DNA from: Peptostreptococcaceae bacterium
Lineage (GTDB): Bacteria > Bacillota > Clostridia > Peptostreptococcales > Anaerovoracaceae
Reading direction: 5' to 3'
DNA: 6,400 bases
Assembly: GCA_016650115.1 (NCBI GenBank)
Contig: JAENWI010000086.1
Coordinates: forward strand, 1 to 6,400
Of this stretch, positions 1-6,142 are shown piece by piece. The position numbers and the translations under genes are program-made. Each line of letters starts with the position of its first letter. Positions within the stretch are counted from its first letter, which is position 1. Under the pieces are notes generated by a model. It ran no database searches. It was not told the origin of the DNA and was given only the letters and a program-made list of their open reading frames with translations.

Positions 1-735
1 AATATGTGATATGGCCAGATTGCGATACCATTTGTGATCGGAGGGAATCACGAACCATGGGGCACAGGTATTACACTTGCTGAGAGCATCTTCATAGGCT
101 TTTACATAGTCATCCCAATATTCCCTTTCCGAATAATCAGCTTCACTTATTTTCCATTGCTTTGTCGGGTCATCAAGTCGTTTTTTGAATCTTTGCAATT
201 GCTCTTCATTACTGATGTGTAGGAAGAATTTTAAAATGTGAGTGCCATTTGCAACAAGTTTTTGCTCAAAGTCATTGATCTGTTTGTAGCGCTTTGACCA
301 GACTTCTTTCGGAACAAGGTTGTGAACACGAGCGATGAGAACATCTTCGTATTGTGAACGGTTGAAAATAACAACTTCCCCGGGCTTTGGCACCTGACGT
401 TCAATCCGCCACAAAAAATCATGTGAGAGTTCCTCCTCGGTTGGTTGTTTGAAGCCAACAACCCGACAACCTTGCGGGTTCATTGAGCTTAAAACATGCC
501 TGATGACGCCATCCTTACCTCCGGTATCAAGAGCTTGGAGAACGATTAACAAAGATTGTTTATGTTCGGCGTAAAGCTTATACTGCAGTTTATCCATCTT
601 TTGTTGTAATTTACCGATCTTATGAATTGCAGATTTTTTCTTTTTATGCTTTCCTTTATATTTTGGATTAAAATCCTTTAGCTGTACTATGCTTTCCGGC
701 TTGACGTGAAATTTTTTGATGTAGTCCATAACCAT
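1..735 (-). CDS. ppk2: Polyphosphate kinase 2, class III type (polyphosphate:AMP/ADP phosphotransferase), C-terminus cut by window edge
   Basis: The frame is open for 245 codons from ATG at 735 to the window edge. Cytosolic PPK2 enzymes move phosphate from polyphosphate to nucleotides. Visible motifs are a basic N-terminus (KGKHKKKK, residues 27-34), Walker A ALDTGGKDG (68-76), the Walker B region FNRSQYEDVL (124-133), and the lid RLDDPTKQWK (186-195). WYRNLAISHI (236-245) is a typical near-C-terminal block. FNRSxYEDVL, rather than FDRSWYNR, points to class III, whose members phosphorylate both AMP and ADP. Family members usually run about 260-300 residues, so a few tens are probably missing. 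The gene starts 61 bp after the ATPase stop, and that gap shows no hairpin, so co-transcription is likely. The leader is A-rich without a Shine-Dalgarno sequence. ATG at 729 is an alternative start. Family is near certain; class is inferred from the motif. Confidence 0.95.
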   Translation of the reverse strand, partial: MVMDYIKKFHVKPESIVQLKDFNPKYKGKHKKKKSAIHKIGKLQQKMDKLQYKLYAEHKQSLLIVLQALDTGGKDGVIRHVLSSMNPQGCRVVGFKQPTEEELSHDFLWRIERQVPKPGEVVIFNRSQYEDVLIARVHNLVPKEVWSKRYKQINDFEQKLVANGTHILKFFLHISNEEQLQRFKKRLDDPTKQWKISEADYSEREYWDDYVKAYEDALSKCNTCAPWFVIPSDHKWYRNLAISHI

Positions 736-796
736 TTGTTTTTTTAATTTGTTAATACTTGAATTTCAGAATGATACTTATGTTTTCTTATCCGTC

Positions 797-3283
797 TTAG
801 GCTTTTCTTTTGGATTTAGATTTAGCTTTGACCGAATCAAAAATCTTGTAGGCTAGCAGTTTCAGGCGGTCATTAATCAGGAACCACACCAGTGCATATC
901 CCCAAACGAACCCTGCCCAACCCCAACCGAGTGGAGTCATAAACAATCCATAAACTGCTATTAAAGTTGCCACTGTTTGGGTGCCAAGTACGGCTATCCA
1001 TAAAATTTTTGCTGGTCGTATTGACCAGAAAGGACCTTTCGTACGCGTAAGGAAAATGGTCAGATGCCCCGCTACAGAAAGCTTCAAATACATCAATGTC
1101 TGAATATGTGCATGGTCGAGATGGAAGACTTTCAAGCCCAGATAAAACAAGCCAAAAGCAGCGACGACACCAATTGTTCCCAATACTGTGGATATACCCA
1201 ATACCATGCGCATGTTCCATGCCTCGGGCTTGTCCTTGTAATGAACGTTGTCGTACGCAATCGACAAAATGGCACCGTCGTTAAGCAATGCCAGCATAAC
1301 GATCATCACCGCTGTCACCGGATAGAAGTTGAAGATCAGAATTGAAAGGGTCATAAAGAAAAGCACACGCAGCGTCTCAGCGATACGGTACATTGCATAG
1401 CTGTTCATCCGCTGGAAGATACGGCGGCTCTCCTTGATTGCATCGATGATCACTGACAGTCCAGGAGTGGTCAACACTATGGCCGCAGCCGACCGCGCTG
1501 CCTCCGTCGCACTCGAAACAGCGATTCCGCAGTCGGATTTTTTCAGCGCCGGAGCGTCATTTACCCCATCGCCGGTCATGCCGACAATATGGCCGTGTTT
1601 TTGCAAGACATCCACAATATGGAACTTGTGTTCAGGGAACACCTGTGCGAAACCGTCAGCCTTCTCTATTGATTCAGCCACTTCATCCGTTTCTTTCTTC
1701 TTTGAATCACCCAGACTTCCTGCATCGAGAATATCTGTTCCCATGTCTAACTTTTTGGCAGTTTCCCGGGCGATTGCCAGTGCATCTCCAGTTACCATCT
1801 TAATCTTTACACCCATGGCGAGGGCCGTTGCAATGGTCTCTTTTGCATCTTTCCGGGGAGGATCGAAGAGTGGCAGCACTCCAATAAACTGCCACTTGCC
1901 AGTACCCTCAGCACGTGCTACTCCCAGCGAACGAAAACCGCGTTCCGCGAAATCATTGACTGCCTTGTCGACAGCGGATTTCACCTTCCCGGTATTGGCC
2001 GACAATTTCAGAATCACCTGTGGTGCGCCTTTGGTTACTTTGAACTCTTTTCCGCCTTTATCTTTCACGGTAGCTTCGGTGCGCTTATGTACCGGGTCGA
2101 ATGGCTGAAAATGAATCACCTTATAATCCTTTAACGAATTTTTATCTTCCAAACCACCGAGAACGGCCAGGTCTATGGTGTCGTTATTTTCGGCACGTGA
2201 TGCTAATGCACCATTGAGGATCACCTGATCGGCAGTGATACTATTTACACAAAACGGATCTCCAAGAGTCAGCTTGTTCTGCGTCAGGGTGCCGGTTTTG
2301 TCTGCGCAGAGCACATCCACACCCGCCAATTCTTCAATGGCCACCAATTTGCTGACAATCGCCTTTTTCTTTGCCAGCAGGCGCGCTCCAACAGCCATCG
2401 TTACCGACAATACAGTTGGCATGGCAACCGGAATGGCAGCCACGGTAAGTACCAATACAAACTGTAATGTAGTGAGGATTTTATCACCCCGGATTAACGC
2501 GACGGCGATAATCACAGCCACCAGAGCTATAGCAAGTATAATCAGATAATTTCCAATTTTCAGTACGGCTTTTTGAAAATGGCTAACAGTTTTTGCATCC
2601 TGCACCAGTTCTGCTGTTTTTCCAAAATAAGTATTTGTACCCGTAGCATACACGATAGCACCAATTTCACCGCGACGAATAATAGAGCCTGAATAAACCG
2701 ACTCGCCCGTCTTGCGGGAAGCAGGTAAAGATTCTCCTGTCAAGGCAGATTGATCTACTTCCACCGGATCGCCTTCCAGTAAACGTGCATCAGCCGGAAC
2801 AATATCCCCCAAACGCAAACGGATAACATCACCCGGCACAAGTTCACTTGCCGGAGGAGTTATCCATTTACCATCTCTTTTGACTCTGGCATTGATAGCC
2901 AGTTTAGCTTTCAGTGCGGCGATGGCATTTCCGGCTTCGTGTTCTTCCCAAAAACCAACCACTGCATTTCCCAGAAGCAAAACCAGAATAATGAAAAAGT
3001 CAGGCCAATGTCCAGCAACTGCTGAAAGTATAACTGCTGCTTCTATCATCCAAGGTATAGGACCCCAGAAATAAGATAGAAATTTCAGAAATATATTCGT
3101 TTTTTTCTTTTCAATCTCGTTTGGTCCATATTGTGCTAACCGTTTCTTGGCCTCGGCATTTGTCAGTCCATCAGTCGAAGCATCCAGTTTCTTCAACAGT
3201 TCGGGCATGGAAAGTGATTTAAAATCATCTTTTTTTCCGGTTTTCGATTCGGCATCCGGGGATTTCTTTTTATCTGTTTTCAT
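797..3283 (-). CDS. Plasma-membrane-type H+-transporting P-type ATPase (P3A)
   Basis: This 828-residue inner-membrane pump uses ATP to export protons through a phospho-aspartate intermediate. Motifs in order are TGES (182-185, actuator), IPVAMPT (284-290, M4), DKTGTLT with phosphorylated D328, KGAP (418-421, nucleotide binding), TGD (498-500) and GDGVNDAP (571-578). About ten membrane segments are visible: two at 74-112, two at 240-300 and six at 633-804. LLNDG at 666-670 places D669 where plant pumps carry their proton-binding Asp, and R639 may match their M5 Arg. The long C-terminal autoinhibitory domain of plant and fungal pumps is absent; the protein ends in a short basic tail, KAKSKSKRKA. 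I chose ATG at 3283 over the in-frame TTG at 3301, because the TTG overlaps the upstream stop. The start lies 14 bp after the SpoIIAA-like gene. The gene's middle is GC-richer than its neighbours. Assignment is strong; H+ specificity is inferred from family. Confidence 0.95.
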   Translation of the reverse strand: MKTDKKKSPDAESKTGKKDDFKSLSMPELLKKLDASTDGLTNAEAKKRLAQYGPNEIEKKKTNIFLKFLSYFWGPIPWMIEAAVILSAVAGHWPDFFIILVLLLGNAVVGFWEEHEAGNAIAALKAKLAINARVKRDGKWITPPASELVPGDVIRLRLGDIVPADARLLEGDPVEVDQSALTGESLPASRKTGESVYSGSIIRRGEIGAIVYATGTNTYFGKTAELVQDAKTVSHFQKAVLKIGNYLIILAIALVAVIIAVALIRGDKILTTLQFVLVLTVAAIPVAMPTVLSVTMAVGARLLAKKKAIVSKLVAIEELAGVDVLCADKTGTLTQNKLTLGDPFCVNSITADQVILNGALASRAENNDTIDLAVLGGLEDKNSLKDYKVIHFQPFDPVHKRTEATVKDKGGKEFKVTKGAPQVILKLSANTGKVKSAVDKAVNDFAERGFRSLGVARAEGTGKWQFIGVLPLFDPPRKDAKETIATALAMGVKIKMVTGDALAIARETAKKLDMGTDILDAGSLGDSKKKETDEVAESIEKADGFAQVFPEHKFHIVDVLQKHGHIVGMTGDGVNDAPALKKSDCGIAVSSATEAARSAAAIVLTTPGLSVIIDAIKESRRIFQRMNSYAMYRIAETLRVLFFMTLSILIFNFYPVTAVMIVMLALLNDGAILSIAYDNVHYKDKPEAWNMRMVLGISTVLGTIGVVAAFGLFYLGLKVFHLDHAHIQTLMYLKLSVAGHLTIFLTRTKGPFWSIRPAKILWIAVLGTQTVATLIAVYGLFMTPLGWGWAGFVWGYALVWFLINDRLKLLAYKIFDSVKAKSKSKRKA

Positions 3284-3321
3284 AAAGTTATTCTTTTTCA
3301 ATTCATAAAGTTATTCTTTTT
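3279..3321. repeat. Direct repeat, two perfect 20-bp copies, 23-bp period, at a gene junction
   Basis: The copies lie at 3279-3298 and 3302-3321, separated by 3 bp. On the minus strand each reads AAAAAGAATAACTTTATGAA. The upstream copy encodes the tail KKNNFM of the SpoIIAA-like protein. The downstream copy provides the leader and ATG of the H+-ATPase. The shift between copies is 23 bp, which places them in different frames and creates the TGA at 3300-3298. Removing one copy would join the two reading frames. Confidence 0.9.
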
Positions 3322-3678
3322 TATTATCCATTTTGTTGCTTCTGCAATTTCTGCATTATTAAAAATGCGAATTTCACAAGGAATAAGATGTCCGAAAAAT
3401 TTTGTCATGCCCCTTATCATTTCATGATCGGAAACAATGGCTATTTTATCCCACGCAGTTAAATGTTTTATTCCTGTTTCAGCATCATCCAGCATTGCTC
3501 CTAAACTAAATCCTTCAACCTTTTTACCGAGATGGTACAGCAGATTGATTTTCTTGTTTACTTTTATTTTTTCTTCTATAGCAGGAATTAATACATTTTC
3601 ATAATCTTCTCTGGTAATTTTCCCTTCAGCGGTAACACCCAGTACATTGACCGGTAAACCCTCTATTAATTTTAGCAT
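3298..3678 (-). CDS. SpoIIAA-like (STAS/SEC14-fold) small protein
   Basis: The product is a 126-residue soluble protein with no signal peptide or membrane segment. It matches the SpoIIAA-like family (PF11964 as I remember it). The N-terminal strand has the pattern VLGVTAEGKITREDYENVLIP (12-32). A loop and helix at 51-67 carry EGFSLGAMLDD. A later strand is KIAIVSDHEMIRG (68-80), followed by TKFFGHLIPCEIRIF (82-96) and a last helix, NAEIAEATKWI (98-108). The family fold resembles the STAS anti-anti-sigma domain, but its biochemical role is not established. I see no reason to call this one a sigma-factor regulator. The last eight residues, IKKNNFMN, extend beyond the natural family end and come from the 20-bp direct repeat. 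It is the first gene of the unit with the H+-ATPase and PPK2. ATG at 3678 has no Shine-Dalgarno sequence. Family is fairly sure; function is unknown. Confidence 0.82.
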   Translation of the reverse strand: MLKLIEGLPVNVLGVTAEGKITREDYENVLIPAIEEKIKVNKKINLLYHLGKKVEGFSLGAMLDDAETGIKHLTAWDKIAIVSDHEMIRGMTKFFGHLIPCEIRIFNNAEIAEATKWIIKKNNFMN

Positions 3679-3712
3679 ATTCTTTGTCGATTAAATTTAT
3701 TGTTAAATTCTT

Positions 3713-3724
3713 AAACGTACGTTT
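3713..3724. promoter_or_regulatory. 12-bp perfect palindrome upstream of the SpoIIAA-like/ATPase/PPK2 unit
   Basis: AAACGTACGTTT is perfectly self-complementary and lies 34 bp before the ATG at 3678, in otherwise AT-rich DNA. Its position suits an operator for a dimeric regulator controlling the downstream unit. No regulator gene is in the window, and no clear Bacteroidota promoter (TTTG with TAnnTTTG) could be matched; TAGTGTTTG just upstream, at 3726-3734 on the minus strand, is one base too long. Function is inferred from position and symmetry only. Confidence 0.35.
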
Positions 3725-3732
3725 TACAAACA

Positions 3733-3863
3733 CTATTTATTTTTAAGTCGCAATGCATTAGCGATTACTGAAACCGAACTGAAACTCATGGCGGCGCATC
3801 ATTAATGTCATCACCTGCCATTGCTACAATATGACCTTATTTCTGCAATTCCTTTACTTTTTT
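3733..3863 (-). pseudogene. Fossil of a P1B (copper-type) P-type ATPase C-terminal region, with internal deletion
   Basis: Two islands remain. From 3863 the minus strand reads KKVKELQK, a TAA stop, then GHIVAMAGDDINDAPP and TGA. This matches the hinge of heavy-metal ATPases, usually AMAGDGxNDAP. Directly after it, one frame over, 3795-3733 reads AAMSFSSVSVIANALRLKNK and stop. That is the classic C-terminal end of CopA-like pumps. The stretch normally between them, from the NDAPAL motif through the last membrane helices, is missing, and everything N-terminal is gone. The second Gly of GDG is now Asp. With a nonsense codon, a deletion and a frameshift at the junction, no functional pump can be made. 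Family is clear from both islands; copper versus another metal cannot be decided. Confidence 0.85.
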
Positions 3864-3865
3864 AT

Positions 3866-3994
3866 ATAGACATCCCAATGAAACATAAATCCGATAATGT
3901 TTAATCACATCCCATTTGCTACTAAGTCAGCTACACGACCACCAAAGGTTAATGATGCATGATGTGTTTCATGCCAGTTTTTTTGAGTTCCCAT
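3866..3994 (-). pseudogene. Fossil of a DUF1003-family membrane protein, N-terminal island plus fragment
   Basis: ATG at 3994 begins MGTQKNWHETHH, then LTFGGRVADLVANGM and TGA at 3907-3905. The same frame then continues LNIIGFMFHWDVY down to 3866. As I recall DUF1003 proteins, a (F)G-RVAD-VA-- block is followed by GSW and a hydrophobic helix, then a loop with an HWD(V/P)YPFILLNL pattern. Here the first helix (about 15-20 residues) is missing and the protein stops after the DVY of the second block, where it abuts the P1B ATPase remnant. The family is inferred from short motifs, so moderately sure. The gene lies 42 bp downstream of the GH130 stop and could once have been read from that unit. 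Confidence 0.6.
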
Positions 3995-4036
3995 TTTTAT
4001 TGAATTAAGTTTAATTTCAGATATATGATAATTTGC

Positions 4037-5146
4037 TTACACTTTATGATCTGGCGAATCGGCAACTCCTTCTGCTGGTAAGATATCCGGTAAATCAAAT
4101 CTTGCCACACCAATTCGGGCATCTGCCATTCCATAATATACATCGAAGCGATTGGGCATGCCAATATCATCCCGCCGGTCAATGCCGGTAGGAAACACAA
4201 CGTTTGGTACTACTCCATTCCGTTCTTCGGGCATAACCGGATTTAGTACCGGATGTATCGAACGATAATGTATTTTACGTGGATGTTTTTTTGATAAAAC
4301 CATTACACCGGCAGAATAACAGAGATGATTTGTTTCATCTTCCGTTTTGGCAACCTCACTCACACCGTGATAAATTATCAACCAACCATGCTTTGTAAGA
4401 ATGGGCGGAGTGCCAGCTCCAATTTTAAGTCGTTCCCAGGGCGAAACTGGGGTAGCAAGTCGGTGATGTGAATTAAATAAACCAAGTTCATGTAAATCTT
4501 TACCTTCTTCGGGCATGGGACAATAGGAAATCCACATACTTTCATGATGAATATCTATTTTTCTGGAATCTGCTTTTCTGATTGTTTCTTCGGGACGAGT
4601 ATCCGGGAAAAGTGGCCGATGAATCATAGCCATTTGCATTTTGCCTGAATGACTGGTTATTTCAATTGGAAACAGGCAGGCATCTTTGTCATCAACGTGA
4701 GCAAAATCAATCCCGATAAATGATTCAATCTTTGCAAGCCCAAGTCGTTTCCAATGAAACAAATCTTCTGAAATTGCGAAGGCTATTCGTGGGCCAATGG
4801 AAGAATGCCCCGTGTAACTCATTATATAGCGTTTGAGTGGTTCAACATAGGTCACCCTGGGATCTTCACAACCACCACCGCCATCATCCCGAAGTTCATA
4901 TTCGGCTTCCGGTTCCAGGGCTATTCCGAGCCTTTCAACTCCGCACGGATCGCCTGCGTCATTAAATAAAACCCGTGCAATACCAATTCGGGAATAATTT
5001 CCTTTCGCAACGATACGTGGGAAAAGATAAAGTTTACCATCGGGACCACGAACAGCAGCCGGATTAAGGGTACCTTCCACTTCCATCGGATTTCCGGGTT
5101 CCGGTTCCATAATCAGTCCCATTCGTTGTAATTTTAATCCACTCAT
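4037..5146 (-). CDS. GH130 family glycoside phosphorylase/hydrolase, probably acting on beta-mannosides
   Basis: This 369-residue protein, without a signal peptide, shows five-bladed beta-propeller GH130 features: LNPAAV (27-32), CEDPRVTY (93-100), GAGTPP (243-248), IIYHG (257-261), NVVFPTG (315-321) and YYGMADARIGVARF (337-350). The Asp of EDPR (D95) is, from memory, the usual catalytic acid. Many members phosphorolyse beta-mannosides to alpha-mannose-1-phosphate; others hydrolyse beta-1,2-mannosides. I cannot assign the phosphate-binding residues by eye, so both remain possible. Lack of a signal peptide favours a cytosolic enzyme. I chose ATG at 5146, not the upstream ATG at 5194, because GGGAGG sits 7 nt before it and the longer version would overlap the preceding gene. 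It follows the phosphomannomutase-like gene by 29 bp, so co-transcription is very likely. Family is near certain; substrate is open. Confidence 0.92.
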   Translation of the reverse strand: MSGLKLQRMGLIMEPEPGNPMEVEGTLNPAAVRGPDGKLYLFPRIVAKGNYSRIGIARVLFNDAGDPCGVERLGIALEPEAEYELRDDGGGGCEDPRVTYVEPLKRYIMSYTGHSSIGPRIAFAISEDLFHWKRLGLAKIESFIGIDFAHVDDKDACLFPIEITSHSGKMQMAMIHRPLFPDTRPEETIRKADSRKIDIHHESMWISYCPMPEEGKDLHELGLFNSHHRLATPVSPWERLKIGAGTPPILTKHGWLIIYHGVSEVAKTEDETNHLCYSAGVMVLSKKHPRKIHYRSIHPVLNPVMPEERNGVVPNVVFPTGIDRRDDIGMPNRFDVYYGMADARIGVARFDLPDILPAEGVADSPDHKV

Positions 5147-5153
5147 ATTTTTG

Positions 5154-5159
5154 CCTCCC
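5154..5159 (-). promoter_or_regulatory. Strong Shine-Dalgarno sequence fixing the GH130 start
   Basis: The minus strand reads GGGAGG, then 7 nt, then ATG at 5146. It lies in the short gap after the phosphomannomutase-like gene's stop. It is the only clear Shine-Dalgarno sequence in the window; every other gene start has an A-rich leader. Confidence 0.8.
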
Positions 5160-5175
5160 TTTTTTGTTTTGTTTA

Positions 5176-5925
5176 TCAAATAGAATACAAACAAGCAACT
5201 ATCGCTTCGATCACCCGTTTCGATTCTTCCGGACCTTTTATTTTGATTGATGTGACTCCGGCCTCTTTAGCCGGGTAATCGTTTCCTCCGGGAAATATTG
5301 CATCACCAATAAAAATCATCTCTTCAATTTCAATTTTAAGTGTATCACGAAGTTTCATGATTCCATAAGCTTTATCAATTCCGAGTTTGGTAATATCAAC
5401 CGATGTTGTTCCTCCAAGTCGAACCGAAAATTCCGGAATAGATGTTCCAAGAATTTTCTGAATCTTCTTCCGTTTTGTGAAATCAGGATCCCATTTCGTT
5501 TTTTCTTTGATGGGAGCTTGCTGACCCAATGCAGAATAGGTTATTTGGCTGCCACGATCTTCAATCGTTTCACCCCAAACTTTTTCTATGTTAAAACCAA
5601 CTTTATCAAGCGCATTTTTCAATGCCTCCATGATTTTCTTTTTTTCATCTTTGGTGAAATCTTCAGAATATATTTTTTTCCAGGTTCCATCATATTGATA
5701 GAATTGGGTGCCGCAAGTTGGAAGTAGCGACAAATCTTTCAACACTTTATCTTGTGGAATATTGGAGAGAATTTGTTTTTCGAACTGTGGCCATCCTCCT
5801 CCTGAAATAATTGCTACTTTGACAATACCGAGCAAATCATGTAGCAGTGATGCCATTTCAGTATCGAGTGACGATTTACTTTCAGCAAGTGTTCCATCTA
5901 AATCAAATATAATAAGTTTTTTCAT
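5176..5925 (-). CDS. HAD-superfamily (type IIB) phosphomannomutase-like protein
   Basis: The product is a 249-residue cytosolic protein. HAD motif I is FDLDGTLAES (7-16), with D8 as presumed nucleophile and D10 as acid/base. Motif II is IISGGG (39-44, S41), the conserved Lys is K185 in GIDKAYG, and motif IV is FIGDAIFPGGND (205-216). GDxxxPGGND, the cap sequence with ITYSALGQQA (128-137) and the GGTTSVDITKLGIDKAYG layout (171-188) resemble eukaryotic-type phosphomannomutases rather than general sugar phosphatases. Those enzymes interconvert mannose-1-phosphate and mannose-6-phosphate and are similar in length (about 245-260). The GH130 neighbour, which may release mannose-1-phosphate, fits. 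A sugar-phosphate phosphatase of the same superfamily is the main alternative. ATG at 5925 has no Shine-Dalgarno sequence. The 217 bp upstream carry no clear promoter match. HAD-IIB is sure; mutase activity is likely. Confidence 0.85.
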   Translation of the reverse strand: MKKLIIFDLDGTLAESKSSLDTEMASLLHDLLGIVKVAIISGGGWPQFEKQILSNIPQDKVLKDLSLLPTCGTQFYQYDGTWKKIYSEDFTKDEKKKIMEALKNALDKVGFNIEKVWGETIEDRGSQITYSALGQQAPIKEKTKWDPDFTKRKKIQKILGTSIPEFSVRLGGTTSVDITKLGIDKAYGIMKLRDTLKIEIEEMIFIGDAIFPGGNDYPAKEAGVTSIKIKGPEESKRVIEAIVACLYSI

Positions 5926-5950
5926 TATGCTATTTCTTTTATTATAATTA

Positions 5951-5994
5951 ATTCAAGTTTCCTAGTTGTTAATTTTCTGTTATTCAAGTTGTTA
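5951..5994. repeat. Short imperfect direct repeat upstream of the phosphomannomutase-like gene
   Basis: ATTCAAGTT occurs at 5951-5959 and 5982-5990, and AGTTGTTA at 5964-5971 and 5987-5994. In the second copy the two words overlap as ATTCAAGTTGTTA; in the first they are separated by TCCT or so. The repeat lies 26-69 bp before the ATG at 5925. It could be a pair of regulator half-sites or chance in AT-rich DNA. Confidence 0.35.
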
Positions 5995-6112
5995 TATTTT
6001 AAAATTTGCACATAATTCACGTTAAATTACAGATATACAATAAAATACAGCGTTACTGGCATGTCACACAATTAGTTTTTGCCTGAAAGTAGGGGAAATA
6101 AATTTCATTATC

Positions 6113-6124
6113 TCCTGTACAGGA
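6113..6124. promoter_or_regulatory. 12-bp perfect palindrome downstream of the transposase remnant
   Basis: TCCTGTACAGGA is perfectly self-complementary, without a loop, and lies 19 bp past the stop of the broken transposase frame. It could be an operator-like site or part of an old insertion end. With no loop and no U-run it is not a terminator. Function is unknown. Confidence 0.3.
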
Positions 6125-6142
6125 ACTTTGATATAGCTGATA

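Larger units (their letters stand above)
5926..6142. other. AT-rich intergenic region with small repeats and one palindrome
   Basis: These 217 bp separate the broken transposase frame from the phosphomannomutase-like gene. They hold no plausible open frame, tRNA or hairpin terminator. The leader of the downstream gene should lie here, but I found no confident TTTG/TAnnTTTG pair on the minus strand. Confidence 0.6.

Noticed and set aside
231..461. Minus-strand open frame of 76 codons
   Set aside because: It overlaps the PPK2 gene in another frame. The PPK2 frame is continuous from 735 to the edge and carries the Walker and lid motifs.
873..1220. Minus-strand open frame of 115 codons inside the ATPase gene
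   Set aside because: It is an out-of-frame shadow of the pump's C-terminal membrane region, with no motif of its own.
1434..2108. Plus-strand open frame of 224 codons
   Set aside because: It lies wholly antisense to the H+-ATPase gene, whose reading frame carries all family motifs. The plus-strand product is rich in Ser, Pro and Ala and shows no recognisable domain.
3284..3301. TTG at 3301 as the start of the H+-ATPase
   Set aside because: It overlaps the upstream TGA and would add only six residues encoded by the direct repeat. ATG at 3283 is the natural start.
4003..4014. Inverted repeat ATTAAGTTTAAT after the GH130 gene as a terminator
   Set aside because: The arms are five A/T pairs with a 2-bp centre, too weak and short to form a terminator hairpin.
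3997..4200. Minus-strand open frame of 67 codons
   Set aside because: It is mostly a shadow of the GH130 C-terminus in another frame and has no recognisable motif.
5147..5194. ATG at 5194 as the start of the GH130 gene
   Set aside because: It would overlap the end of the phosphomannomutase-like gene and place GGGAGG inside the coding region. The ATG at 5146 has this sequence at ideal spacing.
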